From Polyangium sp. 15x6 (GTDB lineage: Bacteria; Myxococcota_A; Polyangia; Polyangiales; Polyangiaceae), in assembly GCF_029960785.1 (NCBI RefSeq), contig NZ_JASBQE010000114.1:1-36181 (forward strand): a stretch of 36,181 nt of DNA, given 5' to 3'. A model generated the notes under the pieces. It did not search any database. It saw only the letters and a program-made list of their open reading frames with translations, and was not told where the DNA came from. The translations under genes and the position numbers were made by a program. Shown one piece after another: positions 8,508 to 16,473 of the stretch; the first letter of the stretch is position 1; each line of letters opens with the position of its first letter.

Positions 8508-8616
8508 GCCGGGGTTTCACCCCGGGCCCGACCAGGGGCTCTTCGCCCCTGGACCCGCTCCGCACCAGGGCACAGCCCTGGACCTCAGGTACATCGACCG
8601 CGTTGCGGTCGATGTA
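8508..8616. repeat. Array of four hairpins between convergent genes (dispersed repeat or bidirectional terminator)
   Basis: Four inverted repeats follow each other: arms 8509-8514/8520-8525 (6 bp, loop 5), 8532-8539/8545-8552 (8 bp, loop 5), 8565-8571/8575-8581 (7 bp, loop 3) and 8590-8601/8605-8616 (12 bp perfect, loop 3). The first three are built from G/C-run words such as CCAGGGGC and CCAGGGC, of a kind I associate with dispersed intergenic repeats in GC-rich genomes. The element fills the 158-base gap between two convergent genes and works equally on both strands, so it may end transcription from each side. There is no long U-tract. Confidence 0.7.
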
Positions 8617-8641
8617 AAACGCGAAAGGCCCGGCCCGCCCG

Positions 8642-9682
8642 TCATTCCGCCCGCCGCGCCTCCGCTGCGTGCTTTCGTGCCGCCGCAACGCAAGCCTCTC
8701 GTTTCGTGAAAAACGCCGGCCACGGGTCGCCCGAGGTGTCTTCGAAGACGAGCTCGGCGAGCGCGCGGTTGATCCGCGGGATTTCGGCGGAGACGGCGTC
8801 CACAGGGCAAGCCGCGCACGCGGGGAGCGCCTCGCCTTCGGCCGGCCCCCTCCGCCCCCGGGCGACCGCGATCCCAAAGGCATGGCCTGGCTCGTGGGAA
8901 TGGAGCTTCGCCACGAGGCGCGTGCACCGCGCGCAGGCGCCCACACCACCGTCGGCCTCCGCACACGAATGCTCCTCGAACACCATGCACACGGCATGCG
9001 CGGAGACGCGCGTCGCGCCATAAAGGATCGCGTCGTCGCGAATCTCGAAGAGCGCGCCAGACGGAGACCACGCCGAGCCGAACGCTGACATCGATTCGGT
9101 TTTCTGGCCGCGCGCGTCCGTCTCTATCGTCCGGTTGTGCGGCCCCGAGAAGGTGACGTTCCGATCGAGCACGAGATACTCGAAGGAGCCGGAGCGCACG
9201 AGCGTCGGGCGGCCCTCGCCGCCGTCTGTCGGAACCTCGGCATGGAGGGATTCGGGGGACACCTCGAACACGACACGCCGGCAGAGCCTCTGCGCCGCCG
9301 GGACGTCGTGCTGGAGTACCTCTTCCGGGACGAACAGCGCGAGCGTGGGGCCGGCTTTTAGGAACCTCGAAAAATCCACCGGCGTCGTGCCGCTGCGAAG
9401 GTCCTTTAGCTCGGGCAGGTGCGCGCGTGCGTACGCGAGGCGCTCGGCCTCGGGGAGTGCCGTGATGCGCGCGAGCTCCGGATCCTCGACCGGGGTCGCC
9501 TTCGGCGCGGCCAGGACAGCGGGGTCGGCATCGCCGCTGTCGGGCCCCGCTTCCGAGGGACCCGCGTCGTCCACGGGCGGCGCCGCGCCTCCCACACCCG
9601 GGGACGGCGCGCCGGCGCACGCCGCGACGGCGGCGGCCACGAACGCCAGAGAGGCGAAGAGCGGCGGGAGGGAAGTACGCAT
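8642..9682 (-). CDS. Predicted lipoprotein of unknown function
   Basis: A 346-residue protein starting at ATG 9682 with a lipoprotein signal (MRTSLPPLF, Ala-rich core, lipobox VAAC). A Pro/Asp/Gly-rich linker of about 40 residues follows, then helices (LARITALPEAERLAYARAHL) and a beta-rich middle part (FEYLVLDRNVTFSGPHNRTI, SPSGALFEIRDDAILYGATR). The C-terminal third has clustered Cys pairs (CARC, CAAC) near HSHEPGHAFG, which could bind metal or form disulfides. I do not recognise the family. It ends against the hairpin array and lies downstream, on the same strand, of the two large envelope genes, 55 bases from the nearer one. Export is well supported; function is unknown. Confidence 0.7.
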   Translation of the reverse strand: MRTSLPPLFASLAFVAAAVAACAGAPSPGVGGAAPPVDDAGPSEAGPDSGDADPAVLAAPKATPVEDPELARITALPEAERLAYARAHLPELKDLRSGTTPVDFSRFLKAGPTLALFVPEEVLQHDVPAAQRLCRRVVFEVSPESLHAEVPTDGGEGRPTLVRSGSFEYLVLDRNVTFSGPHNRTIETDARGQKTESMSAFGSAWSPSGALFEIRDDAILYGATRVSAHAVCMVFEEHSCAEADGGVGACARCTRLVAKLHSHEPGHAFGIAVARGRRGPAEGEALPACAACPVDAVSAEIPRINRALAELVFEDTSGDPWPAFFTKREACVAAARKHAAEARRAE

Positions 9683-9737
9683 GCCCGAGGCAGATGGTAT
9701 CCGCGATCGCCGCCGGACGCGAGGAGGACCGACGTGC

Positions 9738-12053
9738 TCAGCCGGACAAAAACGCCTGCACGAGCTTGCCGAACCGGTCCACGAAGAAGCCGGCGACGGC
9801 GAGGAAGCCGAGCGACAGGAGAGCGACGCGCGCGGCGAGGGACCGCGAAAAGGTTTGTCGCCGAAAGAAGGCCTTGATGCGCCCGGGCAAACGCACGGCG
9901 AGCTCGACGAGCGAGACGCGAGGTTTTCCCGAGGCCGCGCGATTGCGCCCGGCGCGCCGGTGAAGGAACGAGCCGATCCCCGCGAAGAGCGCGAGCACGA
10001 AGGCGAACTTCAGCGGGAGCAGGAGATATGCCCGGACGAACGGGACGCGGGCGCGGACGACGGTGCCGGGGCCGACCCAGTACCGCACGTGCGATTTCTC
10101 CGTGCTCGCGGCGATGAGCTCGGTCCACGTGGGCGCGACGGCGGGGGCCGCGCGCTCTTCGCCTTCCTCGGATTCGTTCCAGCGGACGGCGCGCTTCAAA
10201 TGCGGCGGCTTGTGCCAGCTCGCGGCGCCGGCATAGACCTCGGCGGGGACGTCGGTCCGCAGGCCGAGATATTCGTTGTGGGCCGGCAGGTAGAGCCGCC
10301 ATCGCCATGCGGCCGCGCCGAGGTCGAGCGCGGGGAGCGCGAGCTCGGGCGCGCCGAGGAGGCCGAGCGCGGGCAGGCTCGATTCGAGCACGATGTCGAG
10401 CGTGATGGGCTCCTCGTGATCGGCGCCGCGCGAACGTTGCAGTGGCAAAAGGAGCTTTCCGTCCTCGCCGCGGCTCGGCCGCGCGGGCTCGCCGTCGAGG
10501 CGGACGGCGCGGACCTCGGTGTTCGGCGGCAAGCCGAGCGCGAGGCTCGGGCGCGAGGCATTCCGGAGGACGACGCGCAGATCCGTGACGAGCTTGCCCT
10601 CGGCCGCGAGGACGCTCGTCGCCTCGACGACGTCGATCGCGCCTTCTTCGAGCTCCTGCTCGGGCAAACGCTCGACGGAGAGGCCGAGCGCGGGTGACGC
10701 CGCGTGATAACGATACGCGTCGAGAATCGGGCTCACCGCGCTCGCGCGCGCCTCGGTCGGCAGCTCGGGGACGGCGACGGCGACGAGGCCCTCGCGCGAG
10801 GTCACGCCGATGCGCATCTTGCCCGGGACCTCGACGGCGAGCCAGCCATGCTCGCGCTCGACGCCGAGGCAATGCGGCAGGCGCGCCATCACGCGATCCT
10901 TGCCGGCGCCGCCGCGCAGGCGCAGGCGGAGCGAGAGCTCGTAGGTGCCCTCGATCGGGAAGGCGGTCTCGCCGCGGAGGAGGAGGCCATCGTCTTTGCG
11001 TTCGGTCGTGGAATGGAACGCGCCTTCGCCCTCCGCGGAGACGACCTCGACGCCGTCGGGGAGCGCGACCTCGAACGATTGCATCGCGCCGCGGAGAATG
11101 GTGTAGCGGACGACGGTGAAGAGCTCGACGGCGCGCTCGTCGATGCTGAGGAGCGAGACGGTCTCGGCGACGGCGCGCGCGGCGCTCGGAGCCTCGCCGC
11201 CGCCCACGTCGCGGAAGCCGACGACGCGGATCTCGGTCGTGGGCGCGAGCGTGGCGCGCGCGGTGGTGCCGCCACGCTCGGCGCGGACCTCGCTCACGAC
11301 GGCGCCGTCGAAGCGGGGCGAGAGGCCCTCCGAGGGCAGGCGGATCGCCACGCGGGTGCTCGGCGTGCGCGCCGATCGAAATGCGTATTCGATGGATCCA
11401 CGCCCGCCGCGCGGGCCCACGAGCAAGGAGAGCTCGAGGGTCACGACGCCTTTGCGTTCGGTGACCCAGACGTGATACCCGGGCCTGCGCGTGACGCCGA
11501 TGGGCTCGCCGTCCGCGGTGGCCGAGACGAGCGCGACGTCGTCGCCGACGAGCGGCACGAATTTGAGCCCGTCGCCGGCGAGCGTGACCACGAGTTTTTC
11601 CCGGAGCGCGAGCACGCCGCCCTCGACGTCGCCTTCGTATGACGCGGCGCCGAGGACCACGGGCGCCGCTGCGAAGGTCGCGCGGGTCTTCCGGATGCGC
11701 GCGGCGCGGCGGGCGAGCTCGGTGTATTCGGCGAGCGGAACGGTCGCGGTGCCGCCTTCCGCCGCGGGATCGGCCGCGTTCGCCTCGGCCTTCGACTCGC
11801 CCTCGGCCGGCGGGGGCGCGTTGAGCTTCATGACCTCGTCGAATGGGGTCGCGGGGGCCTCGGGCGATTTCTTCGATTCGGCCTCGTCGCCCTCGCTCCC
11901 CTGCCCTTCCTCGCTGCCCTCGCCTTCGGCCGCCTGGGCCTCTTCCGAAGCCTGTTCGCCGTCGCTCTCCTCGGCCACGGCGTGCGTGGCCACGAGCGAC
12001 GAGAGCACGAGCAGGAGAAGCGCAATCAAAGCACCCGATCGATTACATTGCAT
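9738..12053 (-). CDS. Large envelope protein, downstream member of a tandem paralogue pair
   Basis: A 771-residue protein. ATG 12053 is chosen because a GGAGG (complement of 12061-12065) lies 7-8 bases upstream and a signal peptide follows at once (LIALLLLVLSSLVATHAVA). The frame is open further upstream only because it overlaps the previous gene. After the signal comes an acidic Glu/Gly/Ser region (about residues 28-60), then a long beta-rich body, then two hydrophobic C-terminal helices (LLLPLKFAFVLALFAGIGSF and VALLSLGFLAVAGFFV). The segment around residues 110-190 (YEGDVEGG, FVPLVGDDV, ADGEP) lines up with the preceding protein, so the two look like diverged duplicates. Its start lies inside the end of that gene (11-base overlap), implying translational coupling. 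No enzyme motif is visible; an envelope structural role is a guess. Confidence 0.75.
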   Translation of the reverse strand: MQCNRSGALIALLLLVLSSLVATHAVAEESDGEQASEEAQAAEGEGSEEGQGSEGDEAESKKSPEAPATPFDEVMKLNAPPPAEGESKAEANAADPAAEGGTATVPLAEYTELARRAARIRKTRATFAAAPVVLGAASYEGDVEGGVLALREKLVVTLAGDGLKFVPLVGDDVALVSATADGEPIGVTRRPGYHVWVTERKGVVTLELSLLVGPRGGRGSIEYAFRSARTPSTRVAIRLPSEGLSPRFDGAVVSEVRAERGGTTARATLAPTTEIRVVGFRDVGGGEAPSAARAVAETVSLLSIDERAVELFTVVRYTILRGAMQSFEVALPDGVEVVSAEGEGAFHSTTERKDDGLLLRGETAFPIEGTYELSLRLRLRGGAGKDRVMARLPHCLGVEREHGWLAVEVPGKMRIGVTSREGLVAVAVPELPTEARASAVSPILDAYRYHAASPALGLSVERLPEQELEEGAIDVVEATSVLAAEGKLVTDLRVVLRNASRPSLALGLPPNTEVRAVRLDGEPARPSRGEDGKLLLPLQRSRGADHEEPITLDIVLESSLPALGLLGAPELALPALDLGAAAWRWRLYLPAHNEYLGLRTDVPAEVYAGAASWHKPPHLKRAVRWNESEEGEERAAPAVAPTWTELIAASTEKSHVRYWVGPGTVVRARVPFVRAYLLLPLKFAFVLALFAGIGSFLHRRAGRNRAASGKPRVSLVELAVRLPGRIKAFFRRQTFSRSLAARVALLSLGFLAVAGFFVDRFGKLVQAFLSG

Positions 12054-14556
12054 GACGAGACCTCCGCCGCTCCGCGAGGATTCGCAGGCGGAACCACGCG
12101 CCGGAGAGCAGCACGAGCGTGGCCAGGGAGAGGAGCATCGGGCGAGTGGCGAGCTCGCCGAGGAGCCAGGAAAAACCCGCGGCCGCGACGAGCCTGCGGG
12201 CGGTGATCGCCCGGAAGAAGAGCCACGGCGCGCGGGCGAAGGCACGCGCGAGGCGGCGGGCGCGAGGCCACGCGCGGCGCGCGAGCGCGAGAAGGAGCGC
12301 GAGATCGAGGCCCCAGAGGATCCGGCGATGAATGCCGGGGACGAAATGGGCGAGGCAAAGGAGGAGGACGAGCGTGGCGACGAGCGCAATCACGGGCGCG
12401 CGTCCCCGGCGGCGGAGCGCTATGGCGGCCGCGACGAACACGGCCGCGAGCGCGCCGTGCCGGGCCCACGAGAGCAGGCCGTTCGACGCGTAGACGACGG
12501 TGATCTCGGGGACTTCGCGGCCGAGGAGGATGCGGCGGAAGCGATATCGCTCGCCGACGAGGGGGAACTCGGTCAACGCGGCGAAGGGCTCGCCGCCGCC
12601 CGTGGCCTCGTCGTTGTAGATGGCGCGGCGCTTCTGGAGGATGTTTTCGTATCCGCCCGCCGACGCGGTCGAGACGCCGAGCGCCGTTTGCAGGTACCAT
12701 TGCAATCGGCGGAACGGGTCGTACTTGATGCGGGACGCTTGCCGGAGGTTGCCCCGGAATTCGAGGGGCTCGTGCGAGGACGGGAAGTAGACGTGCCAGA
12801 CGGCCTTCGTGGTGTCGACGTCGAGCCCGGGGAGGCGGAGTTTTTCCAGGCCGAACGCGCCGAGCGCGTGGAGGGGGCGCTCGTAGGCGACCTCGATGAC
12901 GAAGAAGGCTTCTTTCGTGGCCTCGGCCGCGGCGGGGATCTCGAGGCGCGTGTCTTTCGCGAGGGCGCCGCTCTCCGGGATGACGTCGCGGTTTTTCGTG
13001 ACGATCCGCTGCCAGGCGGAGGGGTCGGCGTAATAGAGGTTCGCGACGTCGCTCAGGGTCTCGCCGGCGCGCACGACGTGAATGCGGGTCTGATCGGCGG
13101 CGAGGCGCTCGCTCTGGCGGAGCGGCAAGAGGAGGCGCTGGCCGAGCAGGGCGGGACGCACCTCGCGGCCGTCGATGAACGAGCGCAACGGGCGCGCGCC
13201 CTCGGGCAAGGAGAGCTCGACGTATTGCCGGCCGTCATTGCGGATCCGAAGCGCGACCTTCGTGCGTTCGGTGCCGTCGCCGAGGACGACCGTGGACGCC
13301 GAGAGCTCGTCGACGACCGTGCGCGCGAGCTCGAGCTCGGGCAAGGGCGAGGCCGAGAGCACGATGCGCGGCGCTTTGTCGAATCGATAACCGAAGAGCA
13401 CGGGGCCCGTGCCGAGCGCCTGCAGCTCCTCTGGAATCTCGCGCGGGGCGAGGCGCTCGGCGGCCTCGACACCGCGCGGATCCAGGCGCAACCCCGGCGG
13501 GCCGAGCACGCCGAGCGAGCCCACGGTGGGAATGGGCGCGGACGGCAAGGGCATCACGAGCTCGATGGGCGCCTGCGGCTGGTTCGCGAGCTGGAAATCG
13601 ACGCGAATCCGCGCCTCGTCGGCGACGAGGTGACGAAGGAGGACGACGAGGACGCGGCCGTCTTTTTCGGTGGTGAGGGGATGCCATTGCAGGACGGCGT
13701 CGCCCTCCACGCGCAGGACCTCCACGCCTTGCGGCAAGGAGAGCCGGATCGAGTCGGTCTCGCCTTCGAGGACGTGGAGGTCGATCCGGCTCTGGCCGGT
13801 GACGAGGGCCTCGCTGACGCGGAAGAGCGTGTGCTCGCGGGCCTCGATGCGGGCCTCGCCGCGCGGCTCGCTCGCCTTGCTCTGTTTCCAGGACAAACGC
13901 AGCTCGCCGCTGCCGTCGAGGTGGCCCGTGACCACGGTATCGCCGCCTTGCTCGGTGAACGAGGCGAGCGCGCCGCCGGCGAGGGTCGGCGTGATGCCCC
14001 GCTCGGCGATGCGCGCTTCGAGCGCGACCGGGCCGCCCTCGGGGAGCGAGAGGTCGAGCGTGCGGGTGAATCGCTCGGTCTCGCGGCCCCAGTGGAAATC
14101 GACGGTGAGCTCGTGGCGGCCGGGTTGATCGAGCGGGAGGGCATATCGCTCGCCGTCTTCGAGCAGCGCGGCCGGCTCGCCGTCGAGCGTGACCTCGCCG
14201 AGGACGGCGCGATGATCGAGGACGGGGACGCGGACGGGGCCGCCGGGCAGGACATCGAAGCGGGCGACGAGGCGGCCGGTCCAGAGGCCTTTGCGGAAGC
14301 GGCCCTCGATTCGCCGCGAGACCCAAAGCACGCCTTCGGGGGCGCGATGCGGGGGCGCGGGCGCAGCGATCTGGTCTTCGAGGGCGCGCCACCGTGATAA
14401 TGGTAGGGTTACGGTGCCTTTGGATTCTTTCGATTCCGGCGGCGCGGCGACCGCGAGGGCGCCGAGGCCGAGGACGAAAAAAAACACCGCGAGAAGGAGG
14501 ATGGCGTCACGCGGGCGTCGCATGGGGGCGCGAAACGCCGAACGAACGAGACGCAT
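12043..14556 (-). CDS. Large polytopic envelope protein with internal LysM module
   Basis: An 837-residue protein. ATG 14556 is the outer start and Met12 (14523) the alternative; neither has a clear ribosome site. An N-terminal hydrophobic segment (LLLAVFFFVLGLGALAVAA) is a signal peptide or anchor. The body is beta-rich (IEGRFRKGLW, VRVPVLDHRAV, LDGEPAAL). Near residues 490-540 is a LysM-like module (HVVRAGETLSDVANLYY, AWQRIVTKNRD, TRLEIP), expected to bind peptidoglycan. About five hydrophobic helices fill the last 150 residues (AALAAVFVAAAIAL-like, IALVATLVLLLCLAHFV, LDLALLLALARRAW, LVAAAGFSWLLGEL, LLSLATLVLLSGAW). This suggests a membrane protein with a periplasmic body touching the wall. 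It is divergent from the carotenoid oxygenase gene (80-base gap). Confidence 0.75.
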   Translation of the reverse strand: MRLVRSAFRAPMRRPRDAILLLAVFFFVLGLGALAVAAPPESKESKGTVTLPLSRWRALEDQIAAPAPPHRAPEGVLWVSRRIEGRFRKGLWTGRLVARFDVLPGGPVRVPVLDHRAVLGEVTLDGEPAALLEDGERYALPLDQPGRHELTVDFHWGRETERFTRTLDLSLPEGGPVALEARIAERGITPTLAGGALASFTEQGGDTVVTGHLDGSGELRLSWKQSKASEPRGEARIEAREHTLFRVSEALVTGQSRIDLHVLEGETDSIRLSLPQGVEVLRVEGDAVLQWHPLTTEKDGRVLVVLLRHLVADEARIRVDFQLANQPQAPIELVMPLPSAPIPTVGSLGVLGPPGLRLDPRGVEAAERLAPREIPEELQALGTGPVLFGYRFDKAPRIVLSASPLPELELARTVVDELSASTVVLGDGTERTKVALRIRNDGRQYVELSLPEGARPLRSFIDGREVRPALLGQRLLLPLRQSERLAADQTRIHVVRAGETLSDVANLYYADPSAWQRIVTKNRDVIPESGALAKDTRLEIPAAAEATKEAFFVIEVAYERPLHALGAFGLEKLRLPGLDVDTTKAVWHVYFPSSHEPLEFRGNLRQASRIKYDPFRRLQWYLQTALGVSTASAGGYENILQKRRAIYNDEATGGGEPFAALTEFPLVGERYRFRRILLGREVPEITVVYASNGLLSWARHGALAAVFVAAAIALRRRGRAPVIALVATLVLLLCLAHFVPGIHRRILWGLDLALLLALARRAWPRARRLARAFARAPWLFFRAITARRLVAAAGFSWLLGELATRPMLLSLATLVLLSGAWFRLRILAERRRSRHAM

Positions 14557-14570
14557 TCCAGGGACGAACC

Positions 14571-14600
14571 TTGACAGCCGGACGGGCCGGCGACTACTCC
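14571..14600 (+). promoter_or_regulatory. Candidate sigma-70-type promoter for the carotenoid oxygenase gene
   Basis: A perfect TTGACA at 14571-14576 is followed, after 18 bases, by TACTCC at 14595-14600, a partial match to the -10 box. A start near 14607 would leave a leader of about 30 bases containing the ribosome site GGAGGAG (14627-14633). The -35 is consensus; the -10 is weak. Confidence 0.4.
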
Positions 14601-14636
14601 TGCCCTCGCGAGCGCGCTGCGCCGCCGGAGGAGCCC

Positions 14637-16016
14637 ATGCAAATCGTCACGAGCGCTTATCTCGAGGGAAACTGGGGTCCGGTGCACGACGAGCTCGACG
14701 TGCCGAATTTGCAGGTGATCGGCGAAATCCCGCGGGACCTGCGGGGCACGTTCGTGCGCAACGGTCCGAACGCGCAGTTCGCGCCGATCGGGCGGTATCA
14801 TTTCTTCGATGGCGATGGAATGATTCACGCGGTGCGCGTCGAGGACGGGCGCGCGTCGTACCGGAACCGCTGGGTCCGTACGAAAGGTTTTCAGTTCGAG
14901 CGCGAGGCGGGCCGGGCGCTCTGGACGGGCTTTGCGGAGCCGCCGAACGTGGCCGAGCCGCCGCACGGGATGATCTACAAGAACGTGGCGAACACGGCGT
15001 TCGCCCTCCACGGGTCGCGGCTTCATGCGACGTGGGAGGGAGGCGCGCCGCATGAGATTCGTTTGCCTGATCTGGAAACCGTGGGGCTCGTCGATTTCGA
15101 CGGCCGGCTCGATCACCCGTTCACCGCGCACCCGAAGGTGGACGAGGTGACGGGCGAGATGGTGTTTTTCGGGTACACGTTGTGGCAGCCGTACATCCAA
15201 TACGGCGTCGTCGGGCCGGATCGGCGGATCGACCATTACGTGCAGATCCCGCTCGACGTGCCCGTGATGATGCACGATTTCGCGATCACGGAACATTATT
15301 CGATCCTCCTCGACCTGCCCTACACGTTCCGGATGGAGCGCATGGCGCGCGGCGAGGTGCCGCTCGCCTTCGAGAAGGATCGGCCGAGCCGGTTCGGGAT
15401 TCTGCCGCGGCGGGGAGACGCCTCGCAGGTGCGCTGGTTCGAGCTGCCGGCGTGCTTCATCTATCACGTATGGAATGCCTACGAGGAGGGCTCGCGCGTG
15501 GTGCTGCTCGCGAGCCGGCTCGCGCAGACCGACGTGATGGGGCACTCGCCCGAGCACGCGACGCGCGACGACGGCGGGCGCGCGTGGCGTTTCACGTTCG
15601 ACCTCGAGACGGGCGAGGCCAAGGAAGAGCAGCTCGACGATGTTCATGCGGATTTCACGCGCATCGACGACCGGCTCACCGGCAGGAAAAACCGGTTCGG
15701 CACGGCGGCGCGTTTCGTGCCGGACGCGGAGATGCCGTTCATCGACGGGGTCGTGCGGTACGATTTCGAGACGGGCCGGAGCGAGACCCACGTGTTCGGG
15801 AAAAACCGCTTCGGAGGCGAGATGGTATTCGCGCCGCGGGAAGGCGCGAAGTACGAGGATGATGGCTACGTCGTGGGGTTCGTGCACGACGAGGGGACGG
15901 GGGAATCCGAGATGATCGTGCTCGACGCGCGGGAGGTCGGGCGCGGGCCGTTGGCGCGCGTGCGCATTCCGCGGCGCGTGCCGTACGGGTTTCACGCGGC
16001 GTGGGTGCCCGCGTGA
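14637..16016 (+). CDS. Carotenoid oxygenase (carotenoid cleavage dioxygenase / RPE65 family)
   Basis: A 459-residue, probably cytosolic or membrane-associated enzyme that oxidatively cleaves a double bond of carotenoids, apocarotenoids or related compounds using non-haem iron. The four iron-binding histidines are visible: His165 (TAHPKVD), His213 (VMMHDFAITEHY), His277 (FIYHVWNAYEEG) and His453 (YGFHAAWV). Other family marks are GTFVRNGPN near the N-terminus, HFFDGDGMIHAV and ENRFGTAARF-like text (KNRFGTAARFVPDAEM). Length fits the family. ATG 14637 follows GGAGGAG closely. Substrate cannot be read from sequence; no carotenoid biosynthesis gene is nearby, so it may act on an apocarotenoid or on a stilbene-like phenylpropanoid. 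It is divergent from the LysM-containing gene and convergent with the rhodanese (7 bases apart). Confidence 0.93.
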   Translation: MQIVTSAYLEGNWGPVHDELDVPNLQVIGEIPRDLRGTFVRNGPNAQFAPIGRYHFFDGDGMIHAVRVEDGRASYRNRWVRTKGFQFEREAGRALWTGFAEPPNVAEPPHGMIYKNVANTAFALHGSRLHATWEGGAPHEIRLPDLETVGLVDFDGRLDHPFTAHPKVDEVTGEMVFFGYTLWQPYIQYGVVGPDRRIDHYVQIPLDVPVMMHDFAITEHYSILLDLPYTFRMERMARGEVPLAFEKDRPSRFGILPRRGDASQVRWFELPACFIYHVWNAYEEGSRVVLLASRLAQTDVMGHSPEHATRDDGGRAWRFTFDLETGEAKEEQLDDVHADFTRIDDRLTGRKNRFGTAARFVPDAEMPFIDGVVRYDFETGRSETHVFGKNRFGGEMVFAPREGAKYEDDGYVVGFVHDEGTGESEMIVLDAREVGRGPLARVRIPRRVPYGFHAAWVPA

Positions 16017-16023
16017 AGCGACG

Positions 16024-16347
16024 TCAGTAGCGAGGGATGCTCGGGTCGATCTCGCGCGACCAGGCGTCGATGCCGCCGCGGAGGGAGGCGACGCCGGGCA
16101 AGCCCATGCGATCGAGCAGCGCGACGGCCGAGAGGCTCCGCACGCCGTGGTGGCAGTAAGCGACCACGAGCGCGCCGGGCGGGGGCTCGATCTCGTCGGC
16201 GCGCTCCGTGAGCTCGTCGAGCGGGACGAGCACGCTGCCCGGCAGCGCCGCTCGTTCGTGCTCCCACGGCTTGCGGACGTCGATCAGGTAGACGGGTTTG
16301 CCCGCGGCGATCGCATCGGCGAGCTCACGGGGAGAAATTTGGGACAC
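16024..16347 (-). CDS. Single-domain rhodanese-like sulfurtransferase
   Basis: A protein of about 107 residues made of one rhodanese domain: SPRELADAIAAGKPVYLIDV, RKPWEHERAALPGS, then the active-site loop YCHHGVRS with its catalytic Cys, then GGIDAWSREIDPSIPRY. It would pass sulfane sulfur to acceptors such as cyanide or thiols; the natural acceptor is unknown. The start is uncertain. GTG 16347 is chosen as it begins just before the conserved SPREL. TTG codons at 16350 and 16365 are also in frame, and a GGAG (complement of 16359-16362) lies upstream of the first two. A short palindrome (16345-16359) covers these start codons. It ends 7 bases from the carotenoid oxygenase stop. Confidence 0.85.
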   Translation of the reverse strand: MSQISPRELADAIAAGKPVYLIDVRKPWEHERAALPGSVLVPLDELTERADEIEPPPGALVVAYCHHGVRSLSAVALLDRMGLPGVASLRGGIDAWSREIDPSIPRY

Positions 16348-16359
16348 CAATGTTTGGTG
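16345..16359. promoter_or_regulatory. Small palindrome over the rhodanese start codons
   Basis: CACCAA at 16345-16350 and TTGGTG at 16354-16359 form perfect 6-bp arms around a 3-base centre. It overlaps the candidate GTG and TTG starts of the rhodanese gene, so it could be an operator or an mRNA hairpin limiting initiation. Short enough to be chance. Confidence 0.3.
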
Positions 16360-16383
16360 CTCCAACCGCGTCCGCGGCGAAAG

Positions 16384-16409
16384 CCCCCTCTCCCGCCAGG
16401 GAGAGGGGG
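16384..16409. repeat. Dispersed-type palindromic repeat (CCCTCTCCC/GGGAGAGGG)
   Basis: Perfect 11-bp arms at 16384-16394 and 16399-16409 surround a 4-base loop, followed by a G-rich tail (TTGGGGGTGAGGGAG). This arm and tail combination matches a palindrome I know as highly dispersed in intergenic regions of many bacteria. It lies between two minus-strand genes, upstream of the rhodanese and downstream of the Cys-rich lipoprotein, where it may also end transcription. A direct repeat GGGGAGAGGA follows at 16431-16440 and 16447-16456. Confidence 0.7.
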
Positions 16410-16473
16410 TTGGGGGTGAGGGAGTGTTACGGGGAGAGGAAAACGTGGGGAGAGGAAGAGCGACCGAGACCGA

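Noticed and set aside
11491-14397. Plus-strand open frame of 968 codons opposite the large envelope genes
   Set aside because: Low-complexity Arg/Glu/Ala composition with no start signal, while the minus-strand frame has signal peptides, LysM and membrane helices.
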